Assembly (NCBI RefSeq): GCF_001425165.1
Contig: NZ_LMDU01000011.1
Span: 310,058-374,057, forward strand
Direction: 5' to 3'
From: Pelomonas sp. Root405
Lineage (GTDB): Bacteria; Pseudomonadota; Gammaproteobacteria; Burkholderiales; Burkholderiaceae_C
DNA: 64,000 nucleotides
Part shown: positions 1-8,491 of the stretch, piece by piece
How the letters are laid out: every line of letters starts with the position of its first letter
How positions within the stretch are numbered: the stretch's first letter is position 1
Program-made: the position numbers and the translations under genes
The notes under the pieces: model-generated
The model's input: only the letters and a program-made list of their open reading frames with translations
Database searches by the model: none
What the model was told of the DNA's origin: nothing

Positions 1-11
1 ATGGTTGCCGC

Positions 12-1172
12 ATGATCACCACTGCGCAGACCCAGACGCTGCTGGCCAGCATCATCCTGGTGGCCGGCGCGTCCACGCTGGTCTGGCTGGGCCTGGCGCT
101 GATCGCGCGCATCGCGCCGCGCGCCTCGCTGGCCATGGCCGGCGCGAACGCCGCCGCTGCGCTGTCGCTGACGCTGCATGGCCTGCGCGGCGTGATGCCT
201 GACGCCCTCACCCACTGGCCCAGTGATGTGCTGTCCATGACCTCCTTTGCCCTGCTGGGCGCGGCGGTTTCCGGCATCACCACGCGCCAGCTGGTCTGGA
301 AGCCCGGCGCCATCGTCGTCGTCGGCGCCGCCCTGCTGCTGCTGGCACTGCCGGATGACGCCAGCCTTCGCTGGCAGGCGTGCATCGTCAACGGCGCCGG
401 CGCGGGCCTGACGCTGGCGGCGGGCATCATGGCCTGGCGGGCCCTGAGCCGCCGCACCAACGGCCGGCGAACGCCAGCACCGCTGACGCTGCCGCTCTTC
501 CTCATCGCGCTGTTGATGGCGGTGCGCTGCCTGGAAGCCTTCAACAACCCAGGCCGCATGCCCGGCGTCCGTGTGCCGACCGAGTTCAACCACGCCTTCC
601 TGTGGGCGGCGCTGGTGCTGACGCTGCTGCAGAACGCGACGCTGGCCTTCCTCGTGCTGATGCGCCTGATCCTGCGCATCGAGCGGCTGCTGGAGCGCGA
701 CGCCCTGACCGATACGCTCAACCGCCGCGCCTTCGACCAGGCGCTGGCGCATGCCCATGCCTGGCTGGCGCGCGGCCGCGGCTATGCCCTGGTCATGATC
801 GACATGGACCGCTTCAAGCAGCTCAACGACAGCCTCGGCCACGCCGCCGGTGATGCGGCGCTGCGCCAGATGGTCAGGGAGCTGCAGCCTTGCGTGCGCG
901 AGGTAGACCGCTTCGGCCGCCTGGGCGGCGAGGAGTTCTGCGTGCTGCTGCCCGACACCGACATTGCCGGCGCCGCGCTGGTGGCCGAGCGCATGCGCCA
1001 CCTGGTCGACTGCACGCCGCTGCGCTGGCTGGAGCAGGACTGGCCGCTGAGCGCCAGCTTCGGCATCGCCGAGGCCGAGCGCGGCGATGCCAGTGGCGAC
1101 GCGGTGCTGGCGCGCGCCGATGCCGCGCTGTACCGCGCCAAGAACCAGGGCCGCAACGTCGTCCAAGCCTGA
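12..1172 (+). CDS. Membrane-bound diguanylate cyclase (GGDEF)
   Basis: Predicted to make cyclic di-GMP from two GTP at the inner membrane. Residues 10-220 hold about six hydrophobic segments, probably a sensory membrane domain. Residues 225-385 form a GGDEF domain with an intact active-site motif GGEEF at 305-309. An RxxD motif (R296-D299) lies exactly five residues before it, the position of the product-inhibition I-site. The domain ends with the usual ALYRAKNQGRN stretch. The length, 386 residues, is normal for 5-6TM GGDEF proteins. The gene starts 11 bases into the window, so its upstream context is unseen. The signal sensed is unknown. Confidence 0.93.
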   Translation: MITTAQTQTLLASIILVAGASTLVWLGLALIARIAPRASLAMAGANAAAALSLTLHGLRGVMPDALTHWPSDVLSMTSFALLGAAVSGITTRQLVWKPGAIVVVGAALLLLALPDDASLRWQACIVNGAGAGLTLAAGIMAWRALSRRTNGRRTPAPLTLPLFLIALLMAVRCLEAFNNPGRMPGVRVPTEFNHAFLWAALVLTLLQNATLAFLVLMRLILRIERLLERDALTDTLNRRAFDQALAHAHAWLARGRGYALVMIDMDRFKQLNDSLGHAAGDAALRQMVRELQPCVREVDRFGRLGGEEFCVLLPDTDIAGAALVAERMRHLVDCTPLRWLEQDWPLSASFGIAEAERGDASGDAVLARADAALYRAKNQGRNVVQA

Positions 1173-1288
1173 GGCTTGGCTTGTGAGCGTGCCGACCCGG
1201 CGGAATTTGGGGAACTACGGGTGATCGATTGCCACAGACGTGGATTGCCGTGCCACCACGCACTCGGCAGCAACCACAGCACCCCACC

Positions 1289-1888
1289 ATGCTCGAACCC
1301 ACCGACGTCATCGACCGCGCCGCACAGGCCGCCAAGGAAGCCAGTGCCGACCGGTTGAATGCCGTCGTCGCGGTGACGGTGGCCATCCTGGCGACCTTCC
1401 TGGGCATCTGCAAGGTCAAGGACGACAACATCGTGCAGGCCATGCAGCAGGCGCAGGTGGACAAGCTGGACTACTGGGCCTACTACCAGGCGCGCACCAT
1501 CCGCGCCGACGTGGCCGACGCATCAGCCACCCAGCTCGAAGTCGCCAGGCTGGGCGCACCCCCGGCGCAGGCCGAGGCCTATGACAAGGCGATTGCCGCC
1601 TACCGCGCCAAGGCAGCCGACCAGCTGAAGAAGCGCGAGGAACTGCGCGTGCTGGCCGAGACCGCGCAGCAGAACTACGAAAGCCTGAACAAGCGCGACG
1701 ACCAGTTCGACCTGTCCGACGCGCTGCTGGCCATCGCCATCGCGCTGCTGGCCGTGACGGCGCTGACCCACCTGTGGCCGCTCTTCGTCGTGGCCATGGT
1801 GCCAACGGTGGCCGGCGTCGTGATGGGCATGGCGGGCCTGATGAACCTGGCCATCCACCCGAACATGCTGTTCAAGCTGCTGTCCTGA
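1289..1888 (+). CDS. DUF4337-like membrane protein
   Basis: A 199-residue protein of unknown function. It has a charged N-terminus, a hydrophobic segment near residues 25-40, a long helical charged middle (residues 45-135, rich in Ala, Lys, Gln) and two hydrophobic segments near 142-185. This layout, with two C-terminal membrane helices and an N-terminal helix, matches my memory of the DUF4337 family. An in-frame ATG at 1229 would add 20 residues of low-quality sequence, so I chose the ATG at 1289, where family-like sequence (MLEPTDVIDRA) begins. No good ribosome binding site is visible at either start. Confidence 0.75.
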   Translation: MLEPTDVIDRAAQAAKEASADRLNAVVAVTVAILATFLGICKVKDDNIVQAMQQAQVDKLDYWAYYQARTIRADVADASATQLEVARLGAPPAQAEAYDKAIAAYRAKAADQLKKREELRVLAETAQQNYESLNKRDDQFDLSDALLAIAIALLAVTALTHLWPLFVVAMVPTVAGVVMGMAGLMNLAIHPNMLFKLLS

Positions 1889-1916
1889 GGCCTGCGCGGC
1901 GGTCTCGCACAGGCAC

Positions 1917-2594
1917 CTAGCGCCGTTCGCCCAGCAGCGCCGCCTCGCGCAAGGCCTGGCGCTCGCTCGCCAGCACGTCGGGCCGCGAGGTCAGCGCCAC
2001 CGAGCGCCCCCACACGACGTCATCCACCACCAGCGCCAGCACCGCCCCCGCCACGGCGGCAGCGCCCAGCACCACGTCGGGCAGCCCGCTCTCGGCCAGC
2101 AGCAGCATCAGCGGCACAAAGCCCAGCCGCGCCCAGGCGGCCAGGCGCAGGTCTCGTTCGATCAGCGGCAGCACGTCATCGTTGAAGGGATCCATGCGCG
2201 CGCCGCGCAGCATGTTCAAGGTGCCCACACCGCCGAAGAAGGCGACGGCGGCCGAGGTCCGCATCCAGACCTGCGGCCCGGCGTCCAGCAGGCTGACCAT
2301 CACATAGACGGCGGCCCCGGCACCGAACGACAGCAGGGCGTCGGACATGCGCGAAGGAAAGCGCACCAGTGCCAGCATGCGGAACAGGCCGCTCCAGCAG
2401 GCGATCAGCGTCAGCAGGCTCGCCAGCACCAGCAGCCACGGCCGTTGCGCCGCAGGCATCTCCAGCACCTGCCGCAGCAGGAAGGCCACCAGCCCGCCGG
2501 TGAAGATGGTGTTGAGCGTGTTGAAAGTCGTGAAATGCGCATCCCTCAACCGAAAGCGCAGTTCGCGCGCCGCCTCGATCGGCAACTGGTCCAT
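1917..2594 (-). CDS. Hypothetical six-helix membrane protein
   Basis: A 225-residue protein with about six predicted membrane helices (near residues 25-42, 53-75, 85-105, 112-130, 155-172 and 175-195) and short polar loops. I do not recognise the family. The start is supported by GGAGG 8 bases upstream of the ATG (read on the minus strand). It lies convergent with the DUF4337-like gene, 28 bases away, and 61 bases downstream of the PepO-type gene on the same strand, so co-transcription with the peptidase is possible. Confidence 0.7.
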   Translation of the reverse strand: MDQLPIEAARELRFRLRDAHFTTFNTLNTIFTGGLVAFLLRQVLEMPAAQRPWLLVLASLLTLIACWSGLFRMLALVRFPSRMSDALLSFGAGAAVYVMVSLLDAGPQVWMRTSAAVAFFGGVGTLNMLRGARMDPFNDDVLPLIERDLRLAAWARLGFVPLMLLLAESGLPDVVLGAAAVAGAVLALVVDDVVWGRSVALTSRPDVLASERQALREAALLGERR

Positions 2595-2655
2595 TGGCCG
2601 TTTCCTCCCGGGCGGCGATGCTAGCGCCAGCCCGGCGGGCGGCGCCAGTCAGAAC

Positions 2656-4704
2656 TCACCACACCTTGCAATGCTGGCCCGCCGGCTTCACCAGCTTGGC
2701 GCCCGGCTTGCAGTTGAAGGCCTTCTCGAACTCCGGCATGTTGACGACGACGCCGTTGATGCGCCACTTGGCCGGCGAATGCGGGTCGACCTTGGCCTGC
2801 ACGCGCAGCTGCTCGGGGCGGGCGTCGGCGCAGTCCCATTGCGCAAACCCGACGAAGAAGCGCTGCTCGGGCGTCATGCCGTCGCGGCTCTCCAAGGTGC
2901 GGCCCTTCATGTGGGCCTTCCAGGCTTCCCACGCGAGCACCAGGCCGCCAAGGTCGGCGAGGTCTTCGCCCAGCGTCAGCTTGGAATTGATCTTGATGTC
3001 GTCGATGACCGGGTATTGCGCGTACTGGTCGGCCACGCAGGCGGCGCGCTTCTCGAAGGCCTGGTTGTCCTTCTTGGTCCACCAGCTCTTCAGGTTGCCC
3101 TGGGCGTCGAACTGCCGGCCTTCGTCGTCGAAGCCATGCGTCAGTTCATGGCCGATGGTGCCGCCGGTGTTGCCGTAGTTGGGCGCCTCGTCCATGCGCG
3201 GGTCGTAAAGCGGCGGCTGCAGCACGCCGGCCGGAAAATTGATGTCGTTCATCTGCGCGTCGTAATAGGCATTGACGGTCTGCGGCGTCATGTGCCATTC
3301 GCCGCGGTCCAGGGGCTGGCCGATCTTGGCGAGCTGGCGGCGATGCTCGAAGGCATTGCCGCGCATGACGTTGCCGAGGAAGTCGCCACGCTGCACGGCC
3401 AGGACGGTGTAGTCGCGCCAGCGCTCGGGGTAGCCCACCTTGTTGACGATGGTCTTGAGCTTGGCGTGGGCACGCGCCTTGGTCTCGGCGCTCATCCAGG
3501 TCAGGCTGTCGATGCTGCGCGCCATCGCGGCCTGGATCTCGACGGTCATCTGCACCGTCGCGTCCTTCAGGTCGGGCGTGAAGTTGCGTGCGACGAACTC
3601 CTGGCCGAGGGCTTCGCCGAGCTGCAGGTCGACGAGCTGCACGCAGCGCTTCCAGCGGGGCTTGAGCTGCGGCGTGCCGGTCAGCGTCTGGCCATAGAAG
3701 TCGAAGTTGGCCTGCACGAAGGCGTTGTCCAGCGCAGGGCTGAGGCTGCTGGCCAGCTGCCAGCGCAGATAGGTCTTCAGGTCGACCAGGCTCATCGCCT
3801 TGAGCCGCGCGGCGAAGGCCTTGAAGAAGGCCGGCTCGGTGACGTTGTAGCGCGCATGCCAGGGCGTCGTGCCCAGCGCCGCCTGGTAGCTCGGCCAGTC
3901 GAAGCCGGGGGTCAGCGCCTTCAAGCCGGCGGCGTCGACCACGTGGAAGGTCTTGTAGGGGTCGCGCTTGTCGACCTTCGACAACGACGCGCGGGCCAGC
4001 ACCGTCTCGGTGGCCAGCACGCTGCGCGCCGCCGCCCTGGCCGCTGCGGGCGGCTCGCCCAGCAGCTCGAACATGCGCGCCACGTGGGCCTCGTAGGCGG
4101 CGCGGATCTTCAGCGTCTTGGCGTCGCGCTTGAGGTAGTAGTCCCGGTCCGGCAGCCCCAGGCCGCCGGCCGTGGCGAAGGCGATCTGGCGCGTCGCGTC
4201 GGCAAAGTCCTGGCCGGCGCTGAAGTCGAAGAAGAAGCGCTCGCCGCCGGCTGCCAGTTGCAGCTCGGCCAGCAGCGCGGGCAGGTCGCGCTTGTGGCCG
4301 AGCGCGGCGATGCGGTCCAGCAGCGGCTGCAGCGGCTTGAGGCCGGCGGCCTGCACGGCGCCTTCGTCCATGCAGGTGGCGAAATAGTCGCCCAGCTTGG
4401 TCTGCGCGGGCGTGCGTTCGGGGCTCGCGTCACCCAGCTTGTTCAGCACGCCCCACAGATAGCGCTGGTTCTCGTTGGCCATCTTGGCGTAGACGGACCA
4501 GCGCGACTGGTCGGCCGGGATCGGGTTGGTCTTGGTCCACGCACCGCAGGCATAGCGGTAGAGGTCGTCGCAGGGGTCGGCGCTGCGGTCCATGGCCGTC
4601 ACGTCCAGGCTGGGCGTGTAGGGCAGGGTGTCGAGCGGGGTTTCGGCCTGGGTGTGGGCCAGCGTCGCAGCAAGCAGCGCAGGCAGCAGCAGCAGTCGTT
4701 TCAT
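2656..4704 (-). CDS. pepO: M13-family zinc metallopeptidase (PepO/neprilysin-like)
   Basis: A 682-residue secreted endopeptidase. An N-terminal signal peptide (MKRLLLLPALLAATLAHTQA) predicts export to the periplasm or beyond. The M13 hallmarks are all present: the zinc site HELTH at 519-523, the third zinc ligand in GEDLAD (E580), the substrate-binding NAYY sequence upstream, and the C-terminal Cys-x-x-Trp ending. These enzymes cut short peptides. The reading frame stays open to 4890, but the start at 4704 is chosen because it begins the signal peptide. A 794-residue open frame on the opposite strand is a shadow. Confidence 0.95.
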   Translation of the reverse strand: MKRLLLLPALLAATLAHTQAETPLDTLPYTPSLDVTAMDRSADPCDDLYRYACGAWTKTNPIPADQSRWSVYAKMANENQRYLWGVLNKLGDASPERTPAQTKLGDYFATCMDEGAVQAAGLKPLQPLLDRIAALGHKRDLPALLAELQLAAGGERFFFDFSAGQDFADATRQIAFATAGGLGLPDRDYYLKRDAKTLKIRAAYEAHVARMFELLGEPPAAARAAARSVLATETVLARASLSKVDKRDPYKTFHVVDAAGLKALTPGFDWPSYQAALGTTPWHARYNVTEPAFFKAFAARLKAMSLVDLKTYLRWQLASSLSPALDNAFVQANFDFYGQTLTGTPQLKPRWKRCVQLVDLQLGEALGQEFVARNFTPDLKDATVQMTVEIQAAMARSIDSLTWMSAETKARAHAKLKTIVNKVGYPERWRDYTVLAVQRGDFLGNVMRGNAFEHRRQLAKIGQPLDRGEWHMTPQTVNAYYDAQMNDINFPAGVLQPPLYDPRMDEAPNYGNTGGTIGHELTHGFDDEGRQFDAQGNLKSWWTKKDNQAFEKRAACVADQYAQYPVIDDIKINSKLTLGEDLADLGGLVLAWEAWKAHMKGRTLESRDGMTPEQRFFVGFAQWDCADARPEQLRVQAKVDPHSPAKWRINGVVVNMPEFEKAFNCKPGAKLVKPAGQHCKVW

Positions 4705-4775
4705 GATGGGAGCGGATTTGGAGTGCGGTGATTGTGGTCGCACGGGTCGCGTGCGCCATTCGGCATGCCCCAGGT

Positions 4776-5342
4776 TCAGGGACGCACGCGTTGGCCGGCC
4801 GCAGACGCCTCGATCAGCTGCGCCAGCCGGCGCTCCCGGGTGGCCTCCTGCTTGGCCGTCAGCACCCAGCGCAGCGTGGAGCGCTTCCACCCCGGCGGCT
4901 GGCTTTCAAACCAGGTCCAGGCCGCCTTGCTGGCCTTGAAGCGCTTCTTCATCGCCGCCGGCAACTCGGGCTCGCCCTTCAGCTCGTACAGGTAGATGGC
5001 GCTCTTGTGCGCCTCGCGCCGGGCGAAGGCCGCCAGGCCCGCGGGCTGCATGCGCCCTTCGGCCGTCAGCGCCTCCACGCGCGCGATGTTGATGGCGCTC
5101 CAGATCGACCCGGCGCGCCGCGGCGTGAAGCGGATCTGGTAGCGCAGCTCGTCGACGCTTTTTCTCACGCCATCGATCCAGCCAAAGCACAGCGCCTCGT
5201 CCACCGACTGGGGCCAGGTCATGCTGGGCACGCCGCTGCCAACCTTGTGGAAGCCGACGATGAGTTCGGTGGCTGTCGTGGCGTGCTGGGCCAGCCAGTC
5301 GCGGAACTCGGCGGGGCAAGTGAAATAGAGCGGTTCGGACAT
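4776..5342 (-). CDS. YdeI/OmdA-family protein
   Basis: A 188-residue cytoplasmic protein of the YdeI/OmpD-associated family (often labelled bacteriocin-protection protein). Family landmarks are the N-terminal segment ending FGWIDGVRKSVDE, the Arg/Pro-rich RFTPRRAGSIWSAIN stretch near residues 80-95, and the C-terminal FESQPPGWKRSTLRWVLTAK. The molecular role of the family is not settled. The start at 5342 lies only 33 bases from the divergent dehydrogenase gene. There is no Shine-Dalgarno sequence, but a CAGAAT hexamer ends 9 bases before the ATG. Confidence 0.85.
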   Translation of the reverse strand: MSEPLYFTCPAEFRDWLAQHATTATELIVGFHKVGSGVPSMTWPQSVDEALCFGWIDGVRKSVDELRYQIRFTPRRAGSIWSAINIARVEALTAEGRMQPAGLAAFARREAHKSAIYLYELKGEPELPAAMKKRFKASKAAWTWFESQPPGWKRSTLRWVLTAKQEATRERRLAQLIEASAAGQRVRP

Positions 5343-5351
5343 GATGTGCGC

Positions 5352-5357
5352 ATTCTG
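5352..5357 (-). promoter_or_regulatory. Candidate leaderless -10 box for the YdeI-family gene
   Basis: On the minus strand CAGAAT is followed by 9 bases and then the ATG at 5342, with no ribosome binding site. The same AGAATGCGC context precedes the starts at 51994 and 56769. The -35 element is not clear. Confidence 0.4.
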
Positions 5358-5375
5358 ATTCGACGTCGTCCGCCC

Positions 5376-6308
5376 ATGACCACCCTGCTGCTGCTCGTCC
5401 CCATCGCCGATGAACACAAGGCCCTGCTGCTGAGCCGCTTTCGCGTCATCGACGCGCCCGATGCCGCCCGCCGCGCCGCGGCCATCGCGGCGCATGCCGA
5501 CGAGATCGAGCTGGTGCTGACGAACGGCTCGGTCGGCTTCAGCGCCGCCGAAATCGCGGTGCTGACTAATCTGAAGCTGCTGGCCGCCCAGGGCGCGGGC
5601 TACGAGAACCTCGACGTCGCGGCCGCCAAGGCGCGTGGCGTGCTCGTCTGCAACGGCGCCGGCACCAATGACGACTGTGTGGCCGACCATGCCATGGCGC
5701 TGCTGCTGGCCAGCGTGCGCGCCCTGCCGCGGCTGGGCGTGGCGCTGCGTGCCGGCATCTGGCGCGACGCCTTGCCGCTGTTTCCCAACTTCATGGGCCG
5801 GCGTCTGGGCGTCATCGGCATGGGCGGCATCGGCCGCAAGATTGCCGCGCGCGCGGCCGCATTCGGCATGGTCATCGGCTATCACAACCGCCGCCCGCGC
5901 GAGGACGCCGGCAGCGCGGCCTGGTTCGACAGCGTCGCGGCGCTGGCCACCTGGGCCGATGACCTCGTCGTCGCCACGCCCGGCGGCGCCGGCACCCGCC
6001 ACATCGTCAACGCCGAGGCGCTGGCCGCGCTGGGGCCGGGTGGCCATGTCGTCAACATCGCGCGTGGCTCCTGCATCGACACCGCAGCGCTGGCTGCGGC
6101 GCTGGCGGCCGGCCAGATCGGCGGCGCGGCGCTCGACGTCTACGAGAGCGAGCCGCAGCCGCCGGCCGAACTGCTTGGCTTTGACAACGTCATCCTGACG
6201 CCGCACATCGCCGGCTGGTCGCCGCAGTCCATCCGCGCGACGGTGGAGAACTTCATCGCGAATGTCGACGCCATGCAGCGCGGTGAGGCGCTGCCCACGC
6301 CGATATGA
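5376..6308 (+). CDS. D-2-hydroxyacid dehydrogenase (NAD(P)-dependent)
   Basis: A 310-residue cytoplasmic oxidoreductase that interconverts 2-oxoacids and D-2-hydroxyacids. Visible features are a catalytic domain (1-100 and 285-310), a Rossmann domain with GMGGIG at 148-153, and the catalytic set R230, E259 and H277 (in DVYESEP and ILTPHIAGWS). The sequence resembles glyoxylate/hydroxypyruvate reductases (GhrB/GyaR type), but the substrate cannot be fixed from sequence. The start ATG at 5376 is 33 bases from the divergent YdeI-family gene, and the long in-frame extension upstream is the antisense shadow of that gene. Confidence 0.92.
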   Translation: MTTLLLLVPIADEHKALLLSRFRVIDAPDAARRAAAIAAHADEIELVLTNGSVGFSAAEIAVLTNLKLLAAQGAGYENLDVAAAKARGVLVCNGAGTNDDCVADHAMALLLASVRALPRLGVALRAGIWRDALPLFPNFMGRRLGVIGMGGIGRKIAARAAAFGMVIGYHNRRPREDAGSAAWFDSVAALATWADDLVVATPGGAGTRHIVNAEALAALGPGGHVVNIARGSCIDTAALAAALAAGQIGGAALDVYESEPQPPAELLGFDNVILTPHIAGWSPQSIRATVENFIANVDAMQRGEALPTPI

Positions 6309-6319
6309 CGCGCCCTGTC

Positions 6320-6592
6320 TCAGCCTGCGCTGGCGTCACGCCGGGCCTCCACCACCTCGGCCTCGTCACGCGGCGCGTACTGGCGGCCGCCGCCTTCCTG
6401 CAGCGCCAGCTCCGCCGCCATGCGTGCCCGATGCGCGCTGGCCAGCGCCTGCAGCATCAACGTCTCGGCGTCGTCGGGCATGCGCGTGTCCAGCGCCCCC
6501 TCCTGGCCTTGCTCGGCCCCGGCCTGCGCCCGCCCACCGCGCGCAAACAGCGCATCCAGCGTCCGCAGGCGGCTTGAGGTCAGCAGCTTCAT
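6320..6592 (-). CDS. Hypothetical 90-residue protein
   Basis: A small, Ala/Arg/Glu-rich, probably helical soluble protein of unknown function (begins MKLLTSSRLRTLDALFARGG). The ATG at 6592 is preferred over the in-frame ATG at 6625 because a GGAGG sequence lies 5 bases upstream of it. It is convergent with the dehydrogenase gene, 11 bases away. No domain is recognised. Confidence 0.5.
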   Translation of the reverse strand: MKLLTSSRLRTLDALFARGGRAQAGAEQGQEGALDTRMPDDAETLMLQALASAHRARMAAELALQEGGGRQYAPRDEAEVVEARRDASAG

Positions 6593-6769
6593 TCGGCCTC
6601 CGCGGTGGTTCATGGGCATCTCCATCAGACGTCATGACGGCCCGGTCAGCGACATGCTCCGGCCCTGTCATCCCTAATTCAAGGTCCGCGAGGGCTGAGC
6701 TACCCTGCCGCCCATGCGGTTCCACATGCGGTTCGAGAGCGCTCCCAAGCTGAGACAGCCCTGCCGGGG

Positions 6770-8350
6770 TTGCGGGCCCCGCCATGGCCGCCGCGCAGCG
6801 ACGGTGGGGTTGGCTTGAGTCGCTGGTCCACCGCGCCGACGCCTGCTATCCAGCCGACCCCGCCCTGGCCGCGGGCAGCGCGGCGCGGCCCGGTGCGGGC
6901 GCTGCTGGTCTCACTGCTGCTGCACGCGCTGCTGCTGAGCCTGAGCTTCGGCGGCGAAGGCCTGGGGCTGCCGGGCCTGGCCTTGCCCTGGCAGGCGCGG
7001 CGGGCGGAGGTGCCCGACCTGCGCATCGTGCTGGCGACGCCGCGCCCGGAACCGGCCGTGGCAGCCGTGCTGCCGCCAGTACTGCCAACGACGCCACCGA
7101 TCACGCCGGCAGAACCCGCTGAACCCAGCGCCCCATCGGCGCGCAGCGCGCCGGCCGAAGCAGCGCCCCCGCCGGACGTGCCGACGCCAGCGCCCCAATT
7201 CCTTGCCGCACCCACCGCGCCTGCCGCCCCCACCGTCATCGCCGTGGACAAGCCGAGCGCGACGAACTGGTCCGTGCCGACGGCGCTGCCGGCCTCCGCC
7301 CCCGTCGTCGCCGCGCTGGCCGCCACGGCCAGCCCGGCGGTGACGCCACTGCTCCAGGCCCGCGACACCACGCGCGTCCAACTGGATCGCGACGCCAGCC
7401 AGCGCGCCACCGACCTGGCGCTGCTCGACCGCGCCCGTGGCGACACCGAGCAGCAGGCCCGCCAGCAGACAGAACGCCTCGCCGCAGCGCAGGCCGAGGC
7501 GGAACGCGCGGAGGCCGCCCGGCTGGAAACCGCCAGGCTGGATGCCGTCCGCCGGGAAGCGGCGCGGCTGGAGGCCGCCGGGGCCGAGGCGGCGCGGCTG
7601 GAGGCGGCGCGGCTGGAGGCCGAACGGCTGGAGGCGCAGCGTCAGGCCGCAGCCCGGCAGGAAGCAGCGCGAACCGAGGCGGCACGCCTCGACGCCGAGC
7701 GCCAGGAGGCCGTTCGCCAGGAGGCCGCGCGTGCCGAAGCCACCCGCCAGGCCGCGGCCCGCGAGGACGCCGCGCGGCAGGAGGCGGCACGCCAGGAAGC
7801 CGGGCGCCAGGAGGCCTTGCGTCAGGAAGCCGCCCGCGCCGCTGCCGCCAAGCTCGCGGCCGCCAAGGCCGAGGAGGATCAGCGCGAGGCCCGGCTGCGG
7901 GCCATCGGCCAGCAGCTCAACGAGGAAGCCGCCAGGCGGGATGCCCAGCGCGACGCCACGCGGCAGGCCCAGCCCAATCTCCCTTCGTCCTGGAGCAGCG
8001 CCCGCCGGGGTCGCCTCTTCGGCCGCACCGATGCCAACGCCGAGATGGTGCTTTACGCCGAGGCCTGGGCGCGCAAGATCCAGCTCGGCCAGGCCTTCGA
8101 CCTGATCCGCGAGGTCGTGAGGCAACCGCACACCGACGCCCTCGTCACGGTCGCCATCCGCAGCGACGGCACGGTGGAGTCGGTCAGCTTCTTCCGCTCC
8201 AGCGGCGTGCCTGCCGTGGACGACGCCATCCGCCGCGTCATCGAGACGCAGGCCAACTATCCGGCCTTCCCGCCGGCACTGGCCCGCGAGTACGACGTCA
8301 TCGAGATCCGCCGCACCTGGCGGTTCGACATGGCGATACGGTTGTACTGA
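6770..8350 (+). CDS. TonB/TolA-like energy transducer with long coiled coil
   Basis: A protein of up to 526 residues with the TonB/TolA plan: an N-terminal membrane anchor (PVRALLVSLLLHALLLSLSF, about residues 41-60), a Pro/Ala-rich stretch (65-200), a long alanine/glutamate/arginine coiled coil (about 205-400) and a C-terminal TonB-like domain (430-526) containing VTVAIRSDGTVESVSFFRSSG. It probably spans the periplasm and couples inner-membrane energy to the outer membrane. No ExbB/ExbD genes are adjacent. The start is uncertain: TTG at 6770 gives the longest form, but TTG at 6815, with GGTGGGG upstream, is equally good and overlaps the stop of a 34-codon ORF (6714-6818). Confidence 0.85.
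   Translation: MRAPPWPPRSDGGVGLSRWSTAPTPAIQPTPPWPRAARRGPVRALLVSLLLHALLLSLSFGGEGLGLPGLALPWQARRAEVPDLRIVLATPRPEPAVAAVLPPVLPTTPPITPAEPAEPSAPSARSAPAEAAPPPDVPTPAPQFLAAPTAPAAPTVIAVDKPSATNWSVPTALPASAPVVAALAATASPAVTPLLQARDTTRVQLDRDASQRATDLALLDRARGDTEQQARQQTERLAAAQAEAERAEAARLETARLDAVRREAARLEAAGAEAARLEAARLEAERLEAQRQAAARQEAARTEAARLDAERQEAVRQEAARAEATRQAAAREDAARQEAARQEAGRQEALRQEAARAAAAKLAAAKAEEDQREARLRAIGQQLNEEAARRDAQRDATRQAQPNLPSSWSSARRGRLFGRTDANAEMVLYAEAWARKIQLGQAFDLIREVVRQPHTDALVTVAIRSDGTVESVSFFRSSGVPAVDDAIRRVIETQANYPAFPPALAREYDVIEIRRTWRFDMAIRLY
7480..7960 (+). repeat. Degenerate EAARQEAAR-type coding repeat
   Basis: Within the TonB/TolA-like gene the sequence repeats units such as gaggcggcgcggctg many times, encoding E-A-A-R-(L/Q) heptad-like repeats. 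It is an in-frame coiled-coil repeat, not a mobile or CRISPR repeat. Such tracts change length easily. Confidence 0.8.
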
Positions 8351-8491
8351 CCCGCCGGCATCGCCCAGCCGGCGCGGGCCGCCATGCTGCAGCGCACACA
8401 AAGGGAATGTCCGCAATCCACCGTGCAGGTCGGGTGCTAGCGTGAGGCGTTGTCTTGGGTTCCCGTCGCAAAACACAGCTAGGAGACACAG

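Noticed and set aside
2347-4731. A 794-codon open frame on the plus strand
   Set aside because: It lies wholly opposite the pepO gene and its codons mirror that gene; the protein is low in complexity and has no domain. Long antisense frames are expected at this GC content.
8351-8379. GC-rich imperfect hairpin after the TonB/TolA-like gene
   Set aside because: The stem has a bulge and no T-run; I could not call it a terminator.
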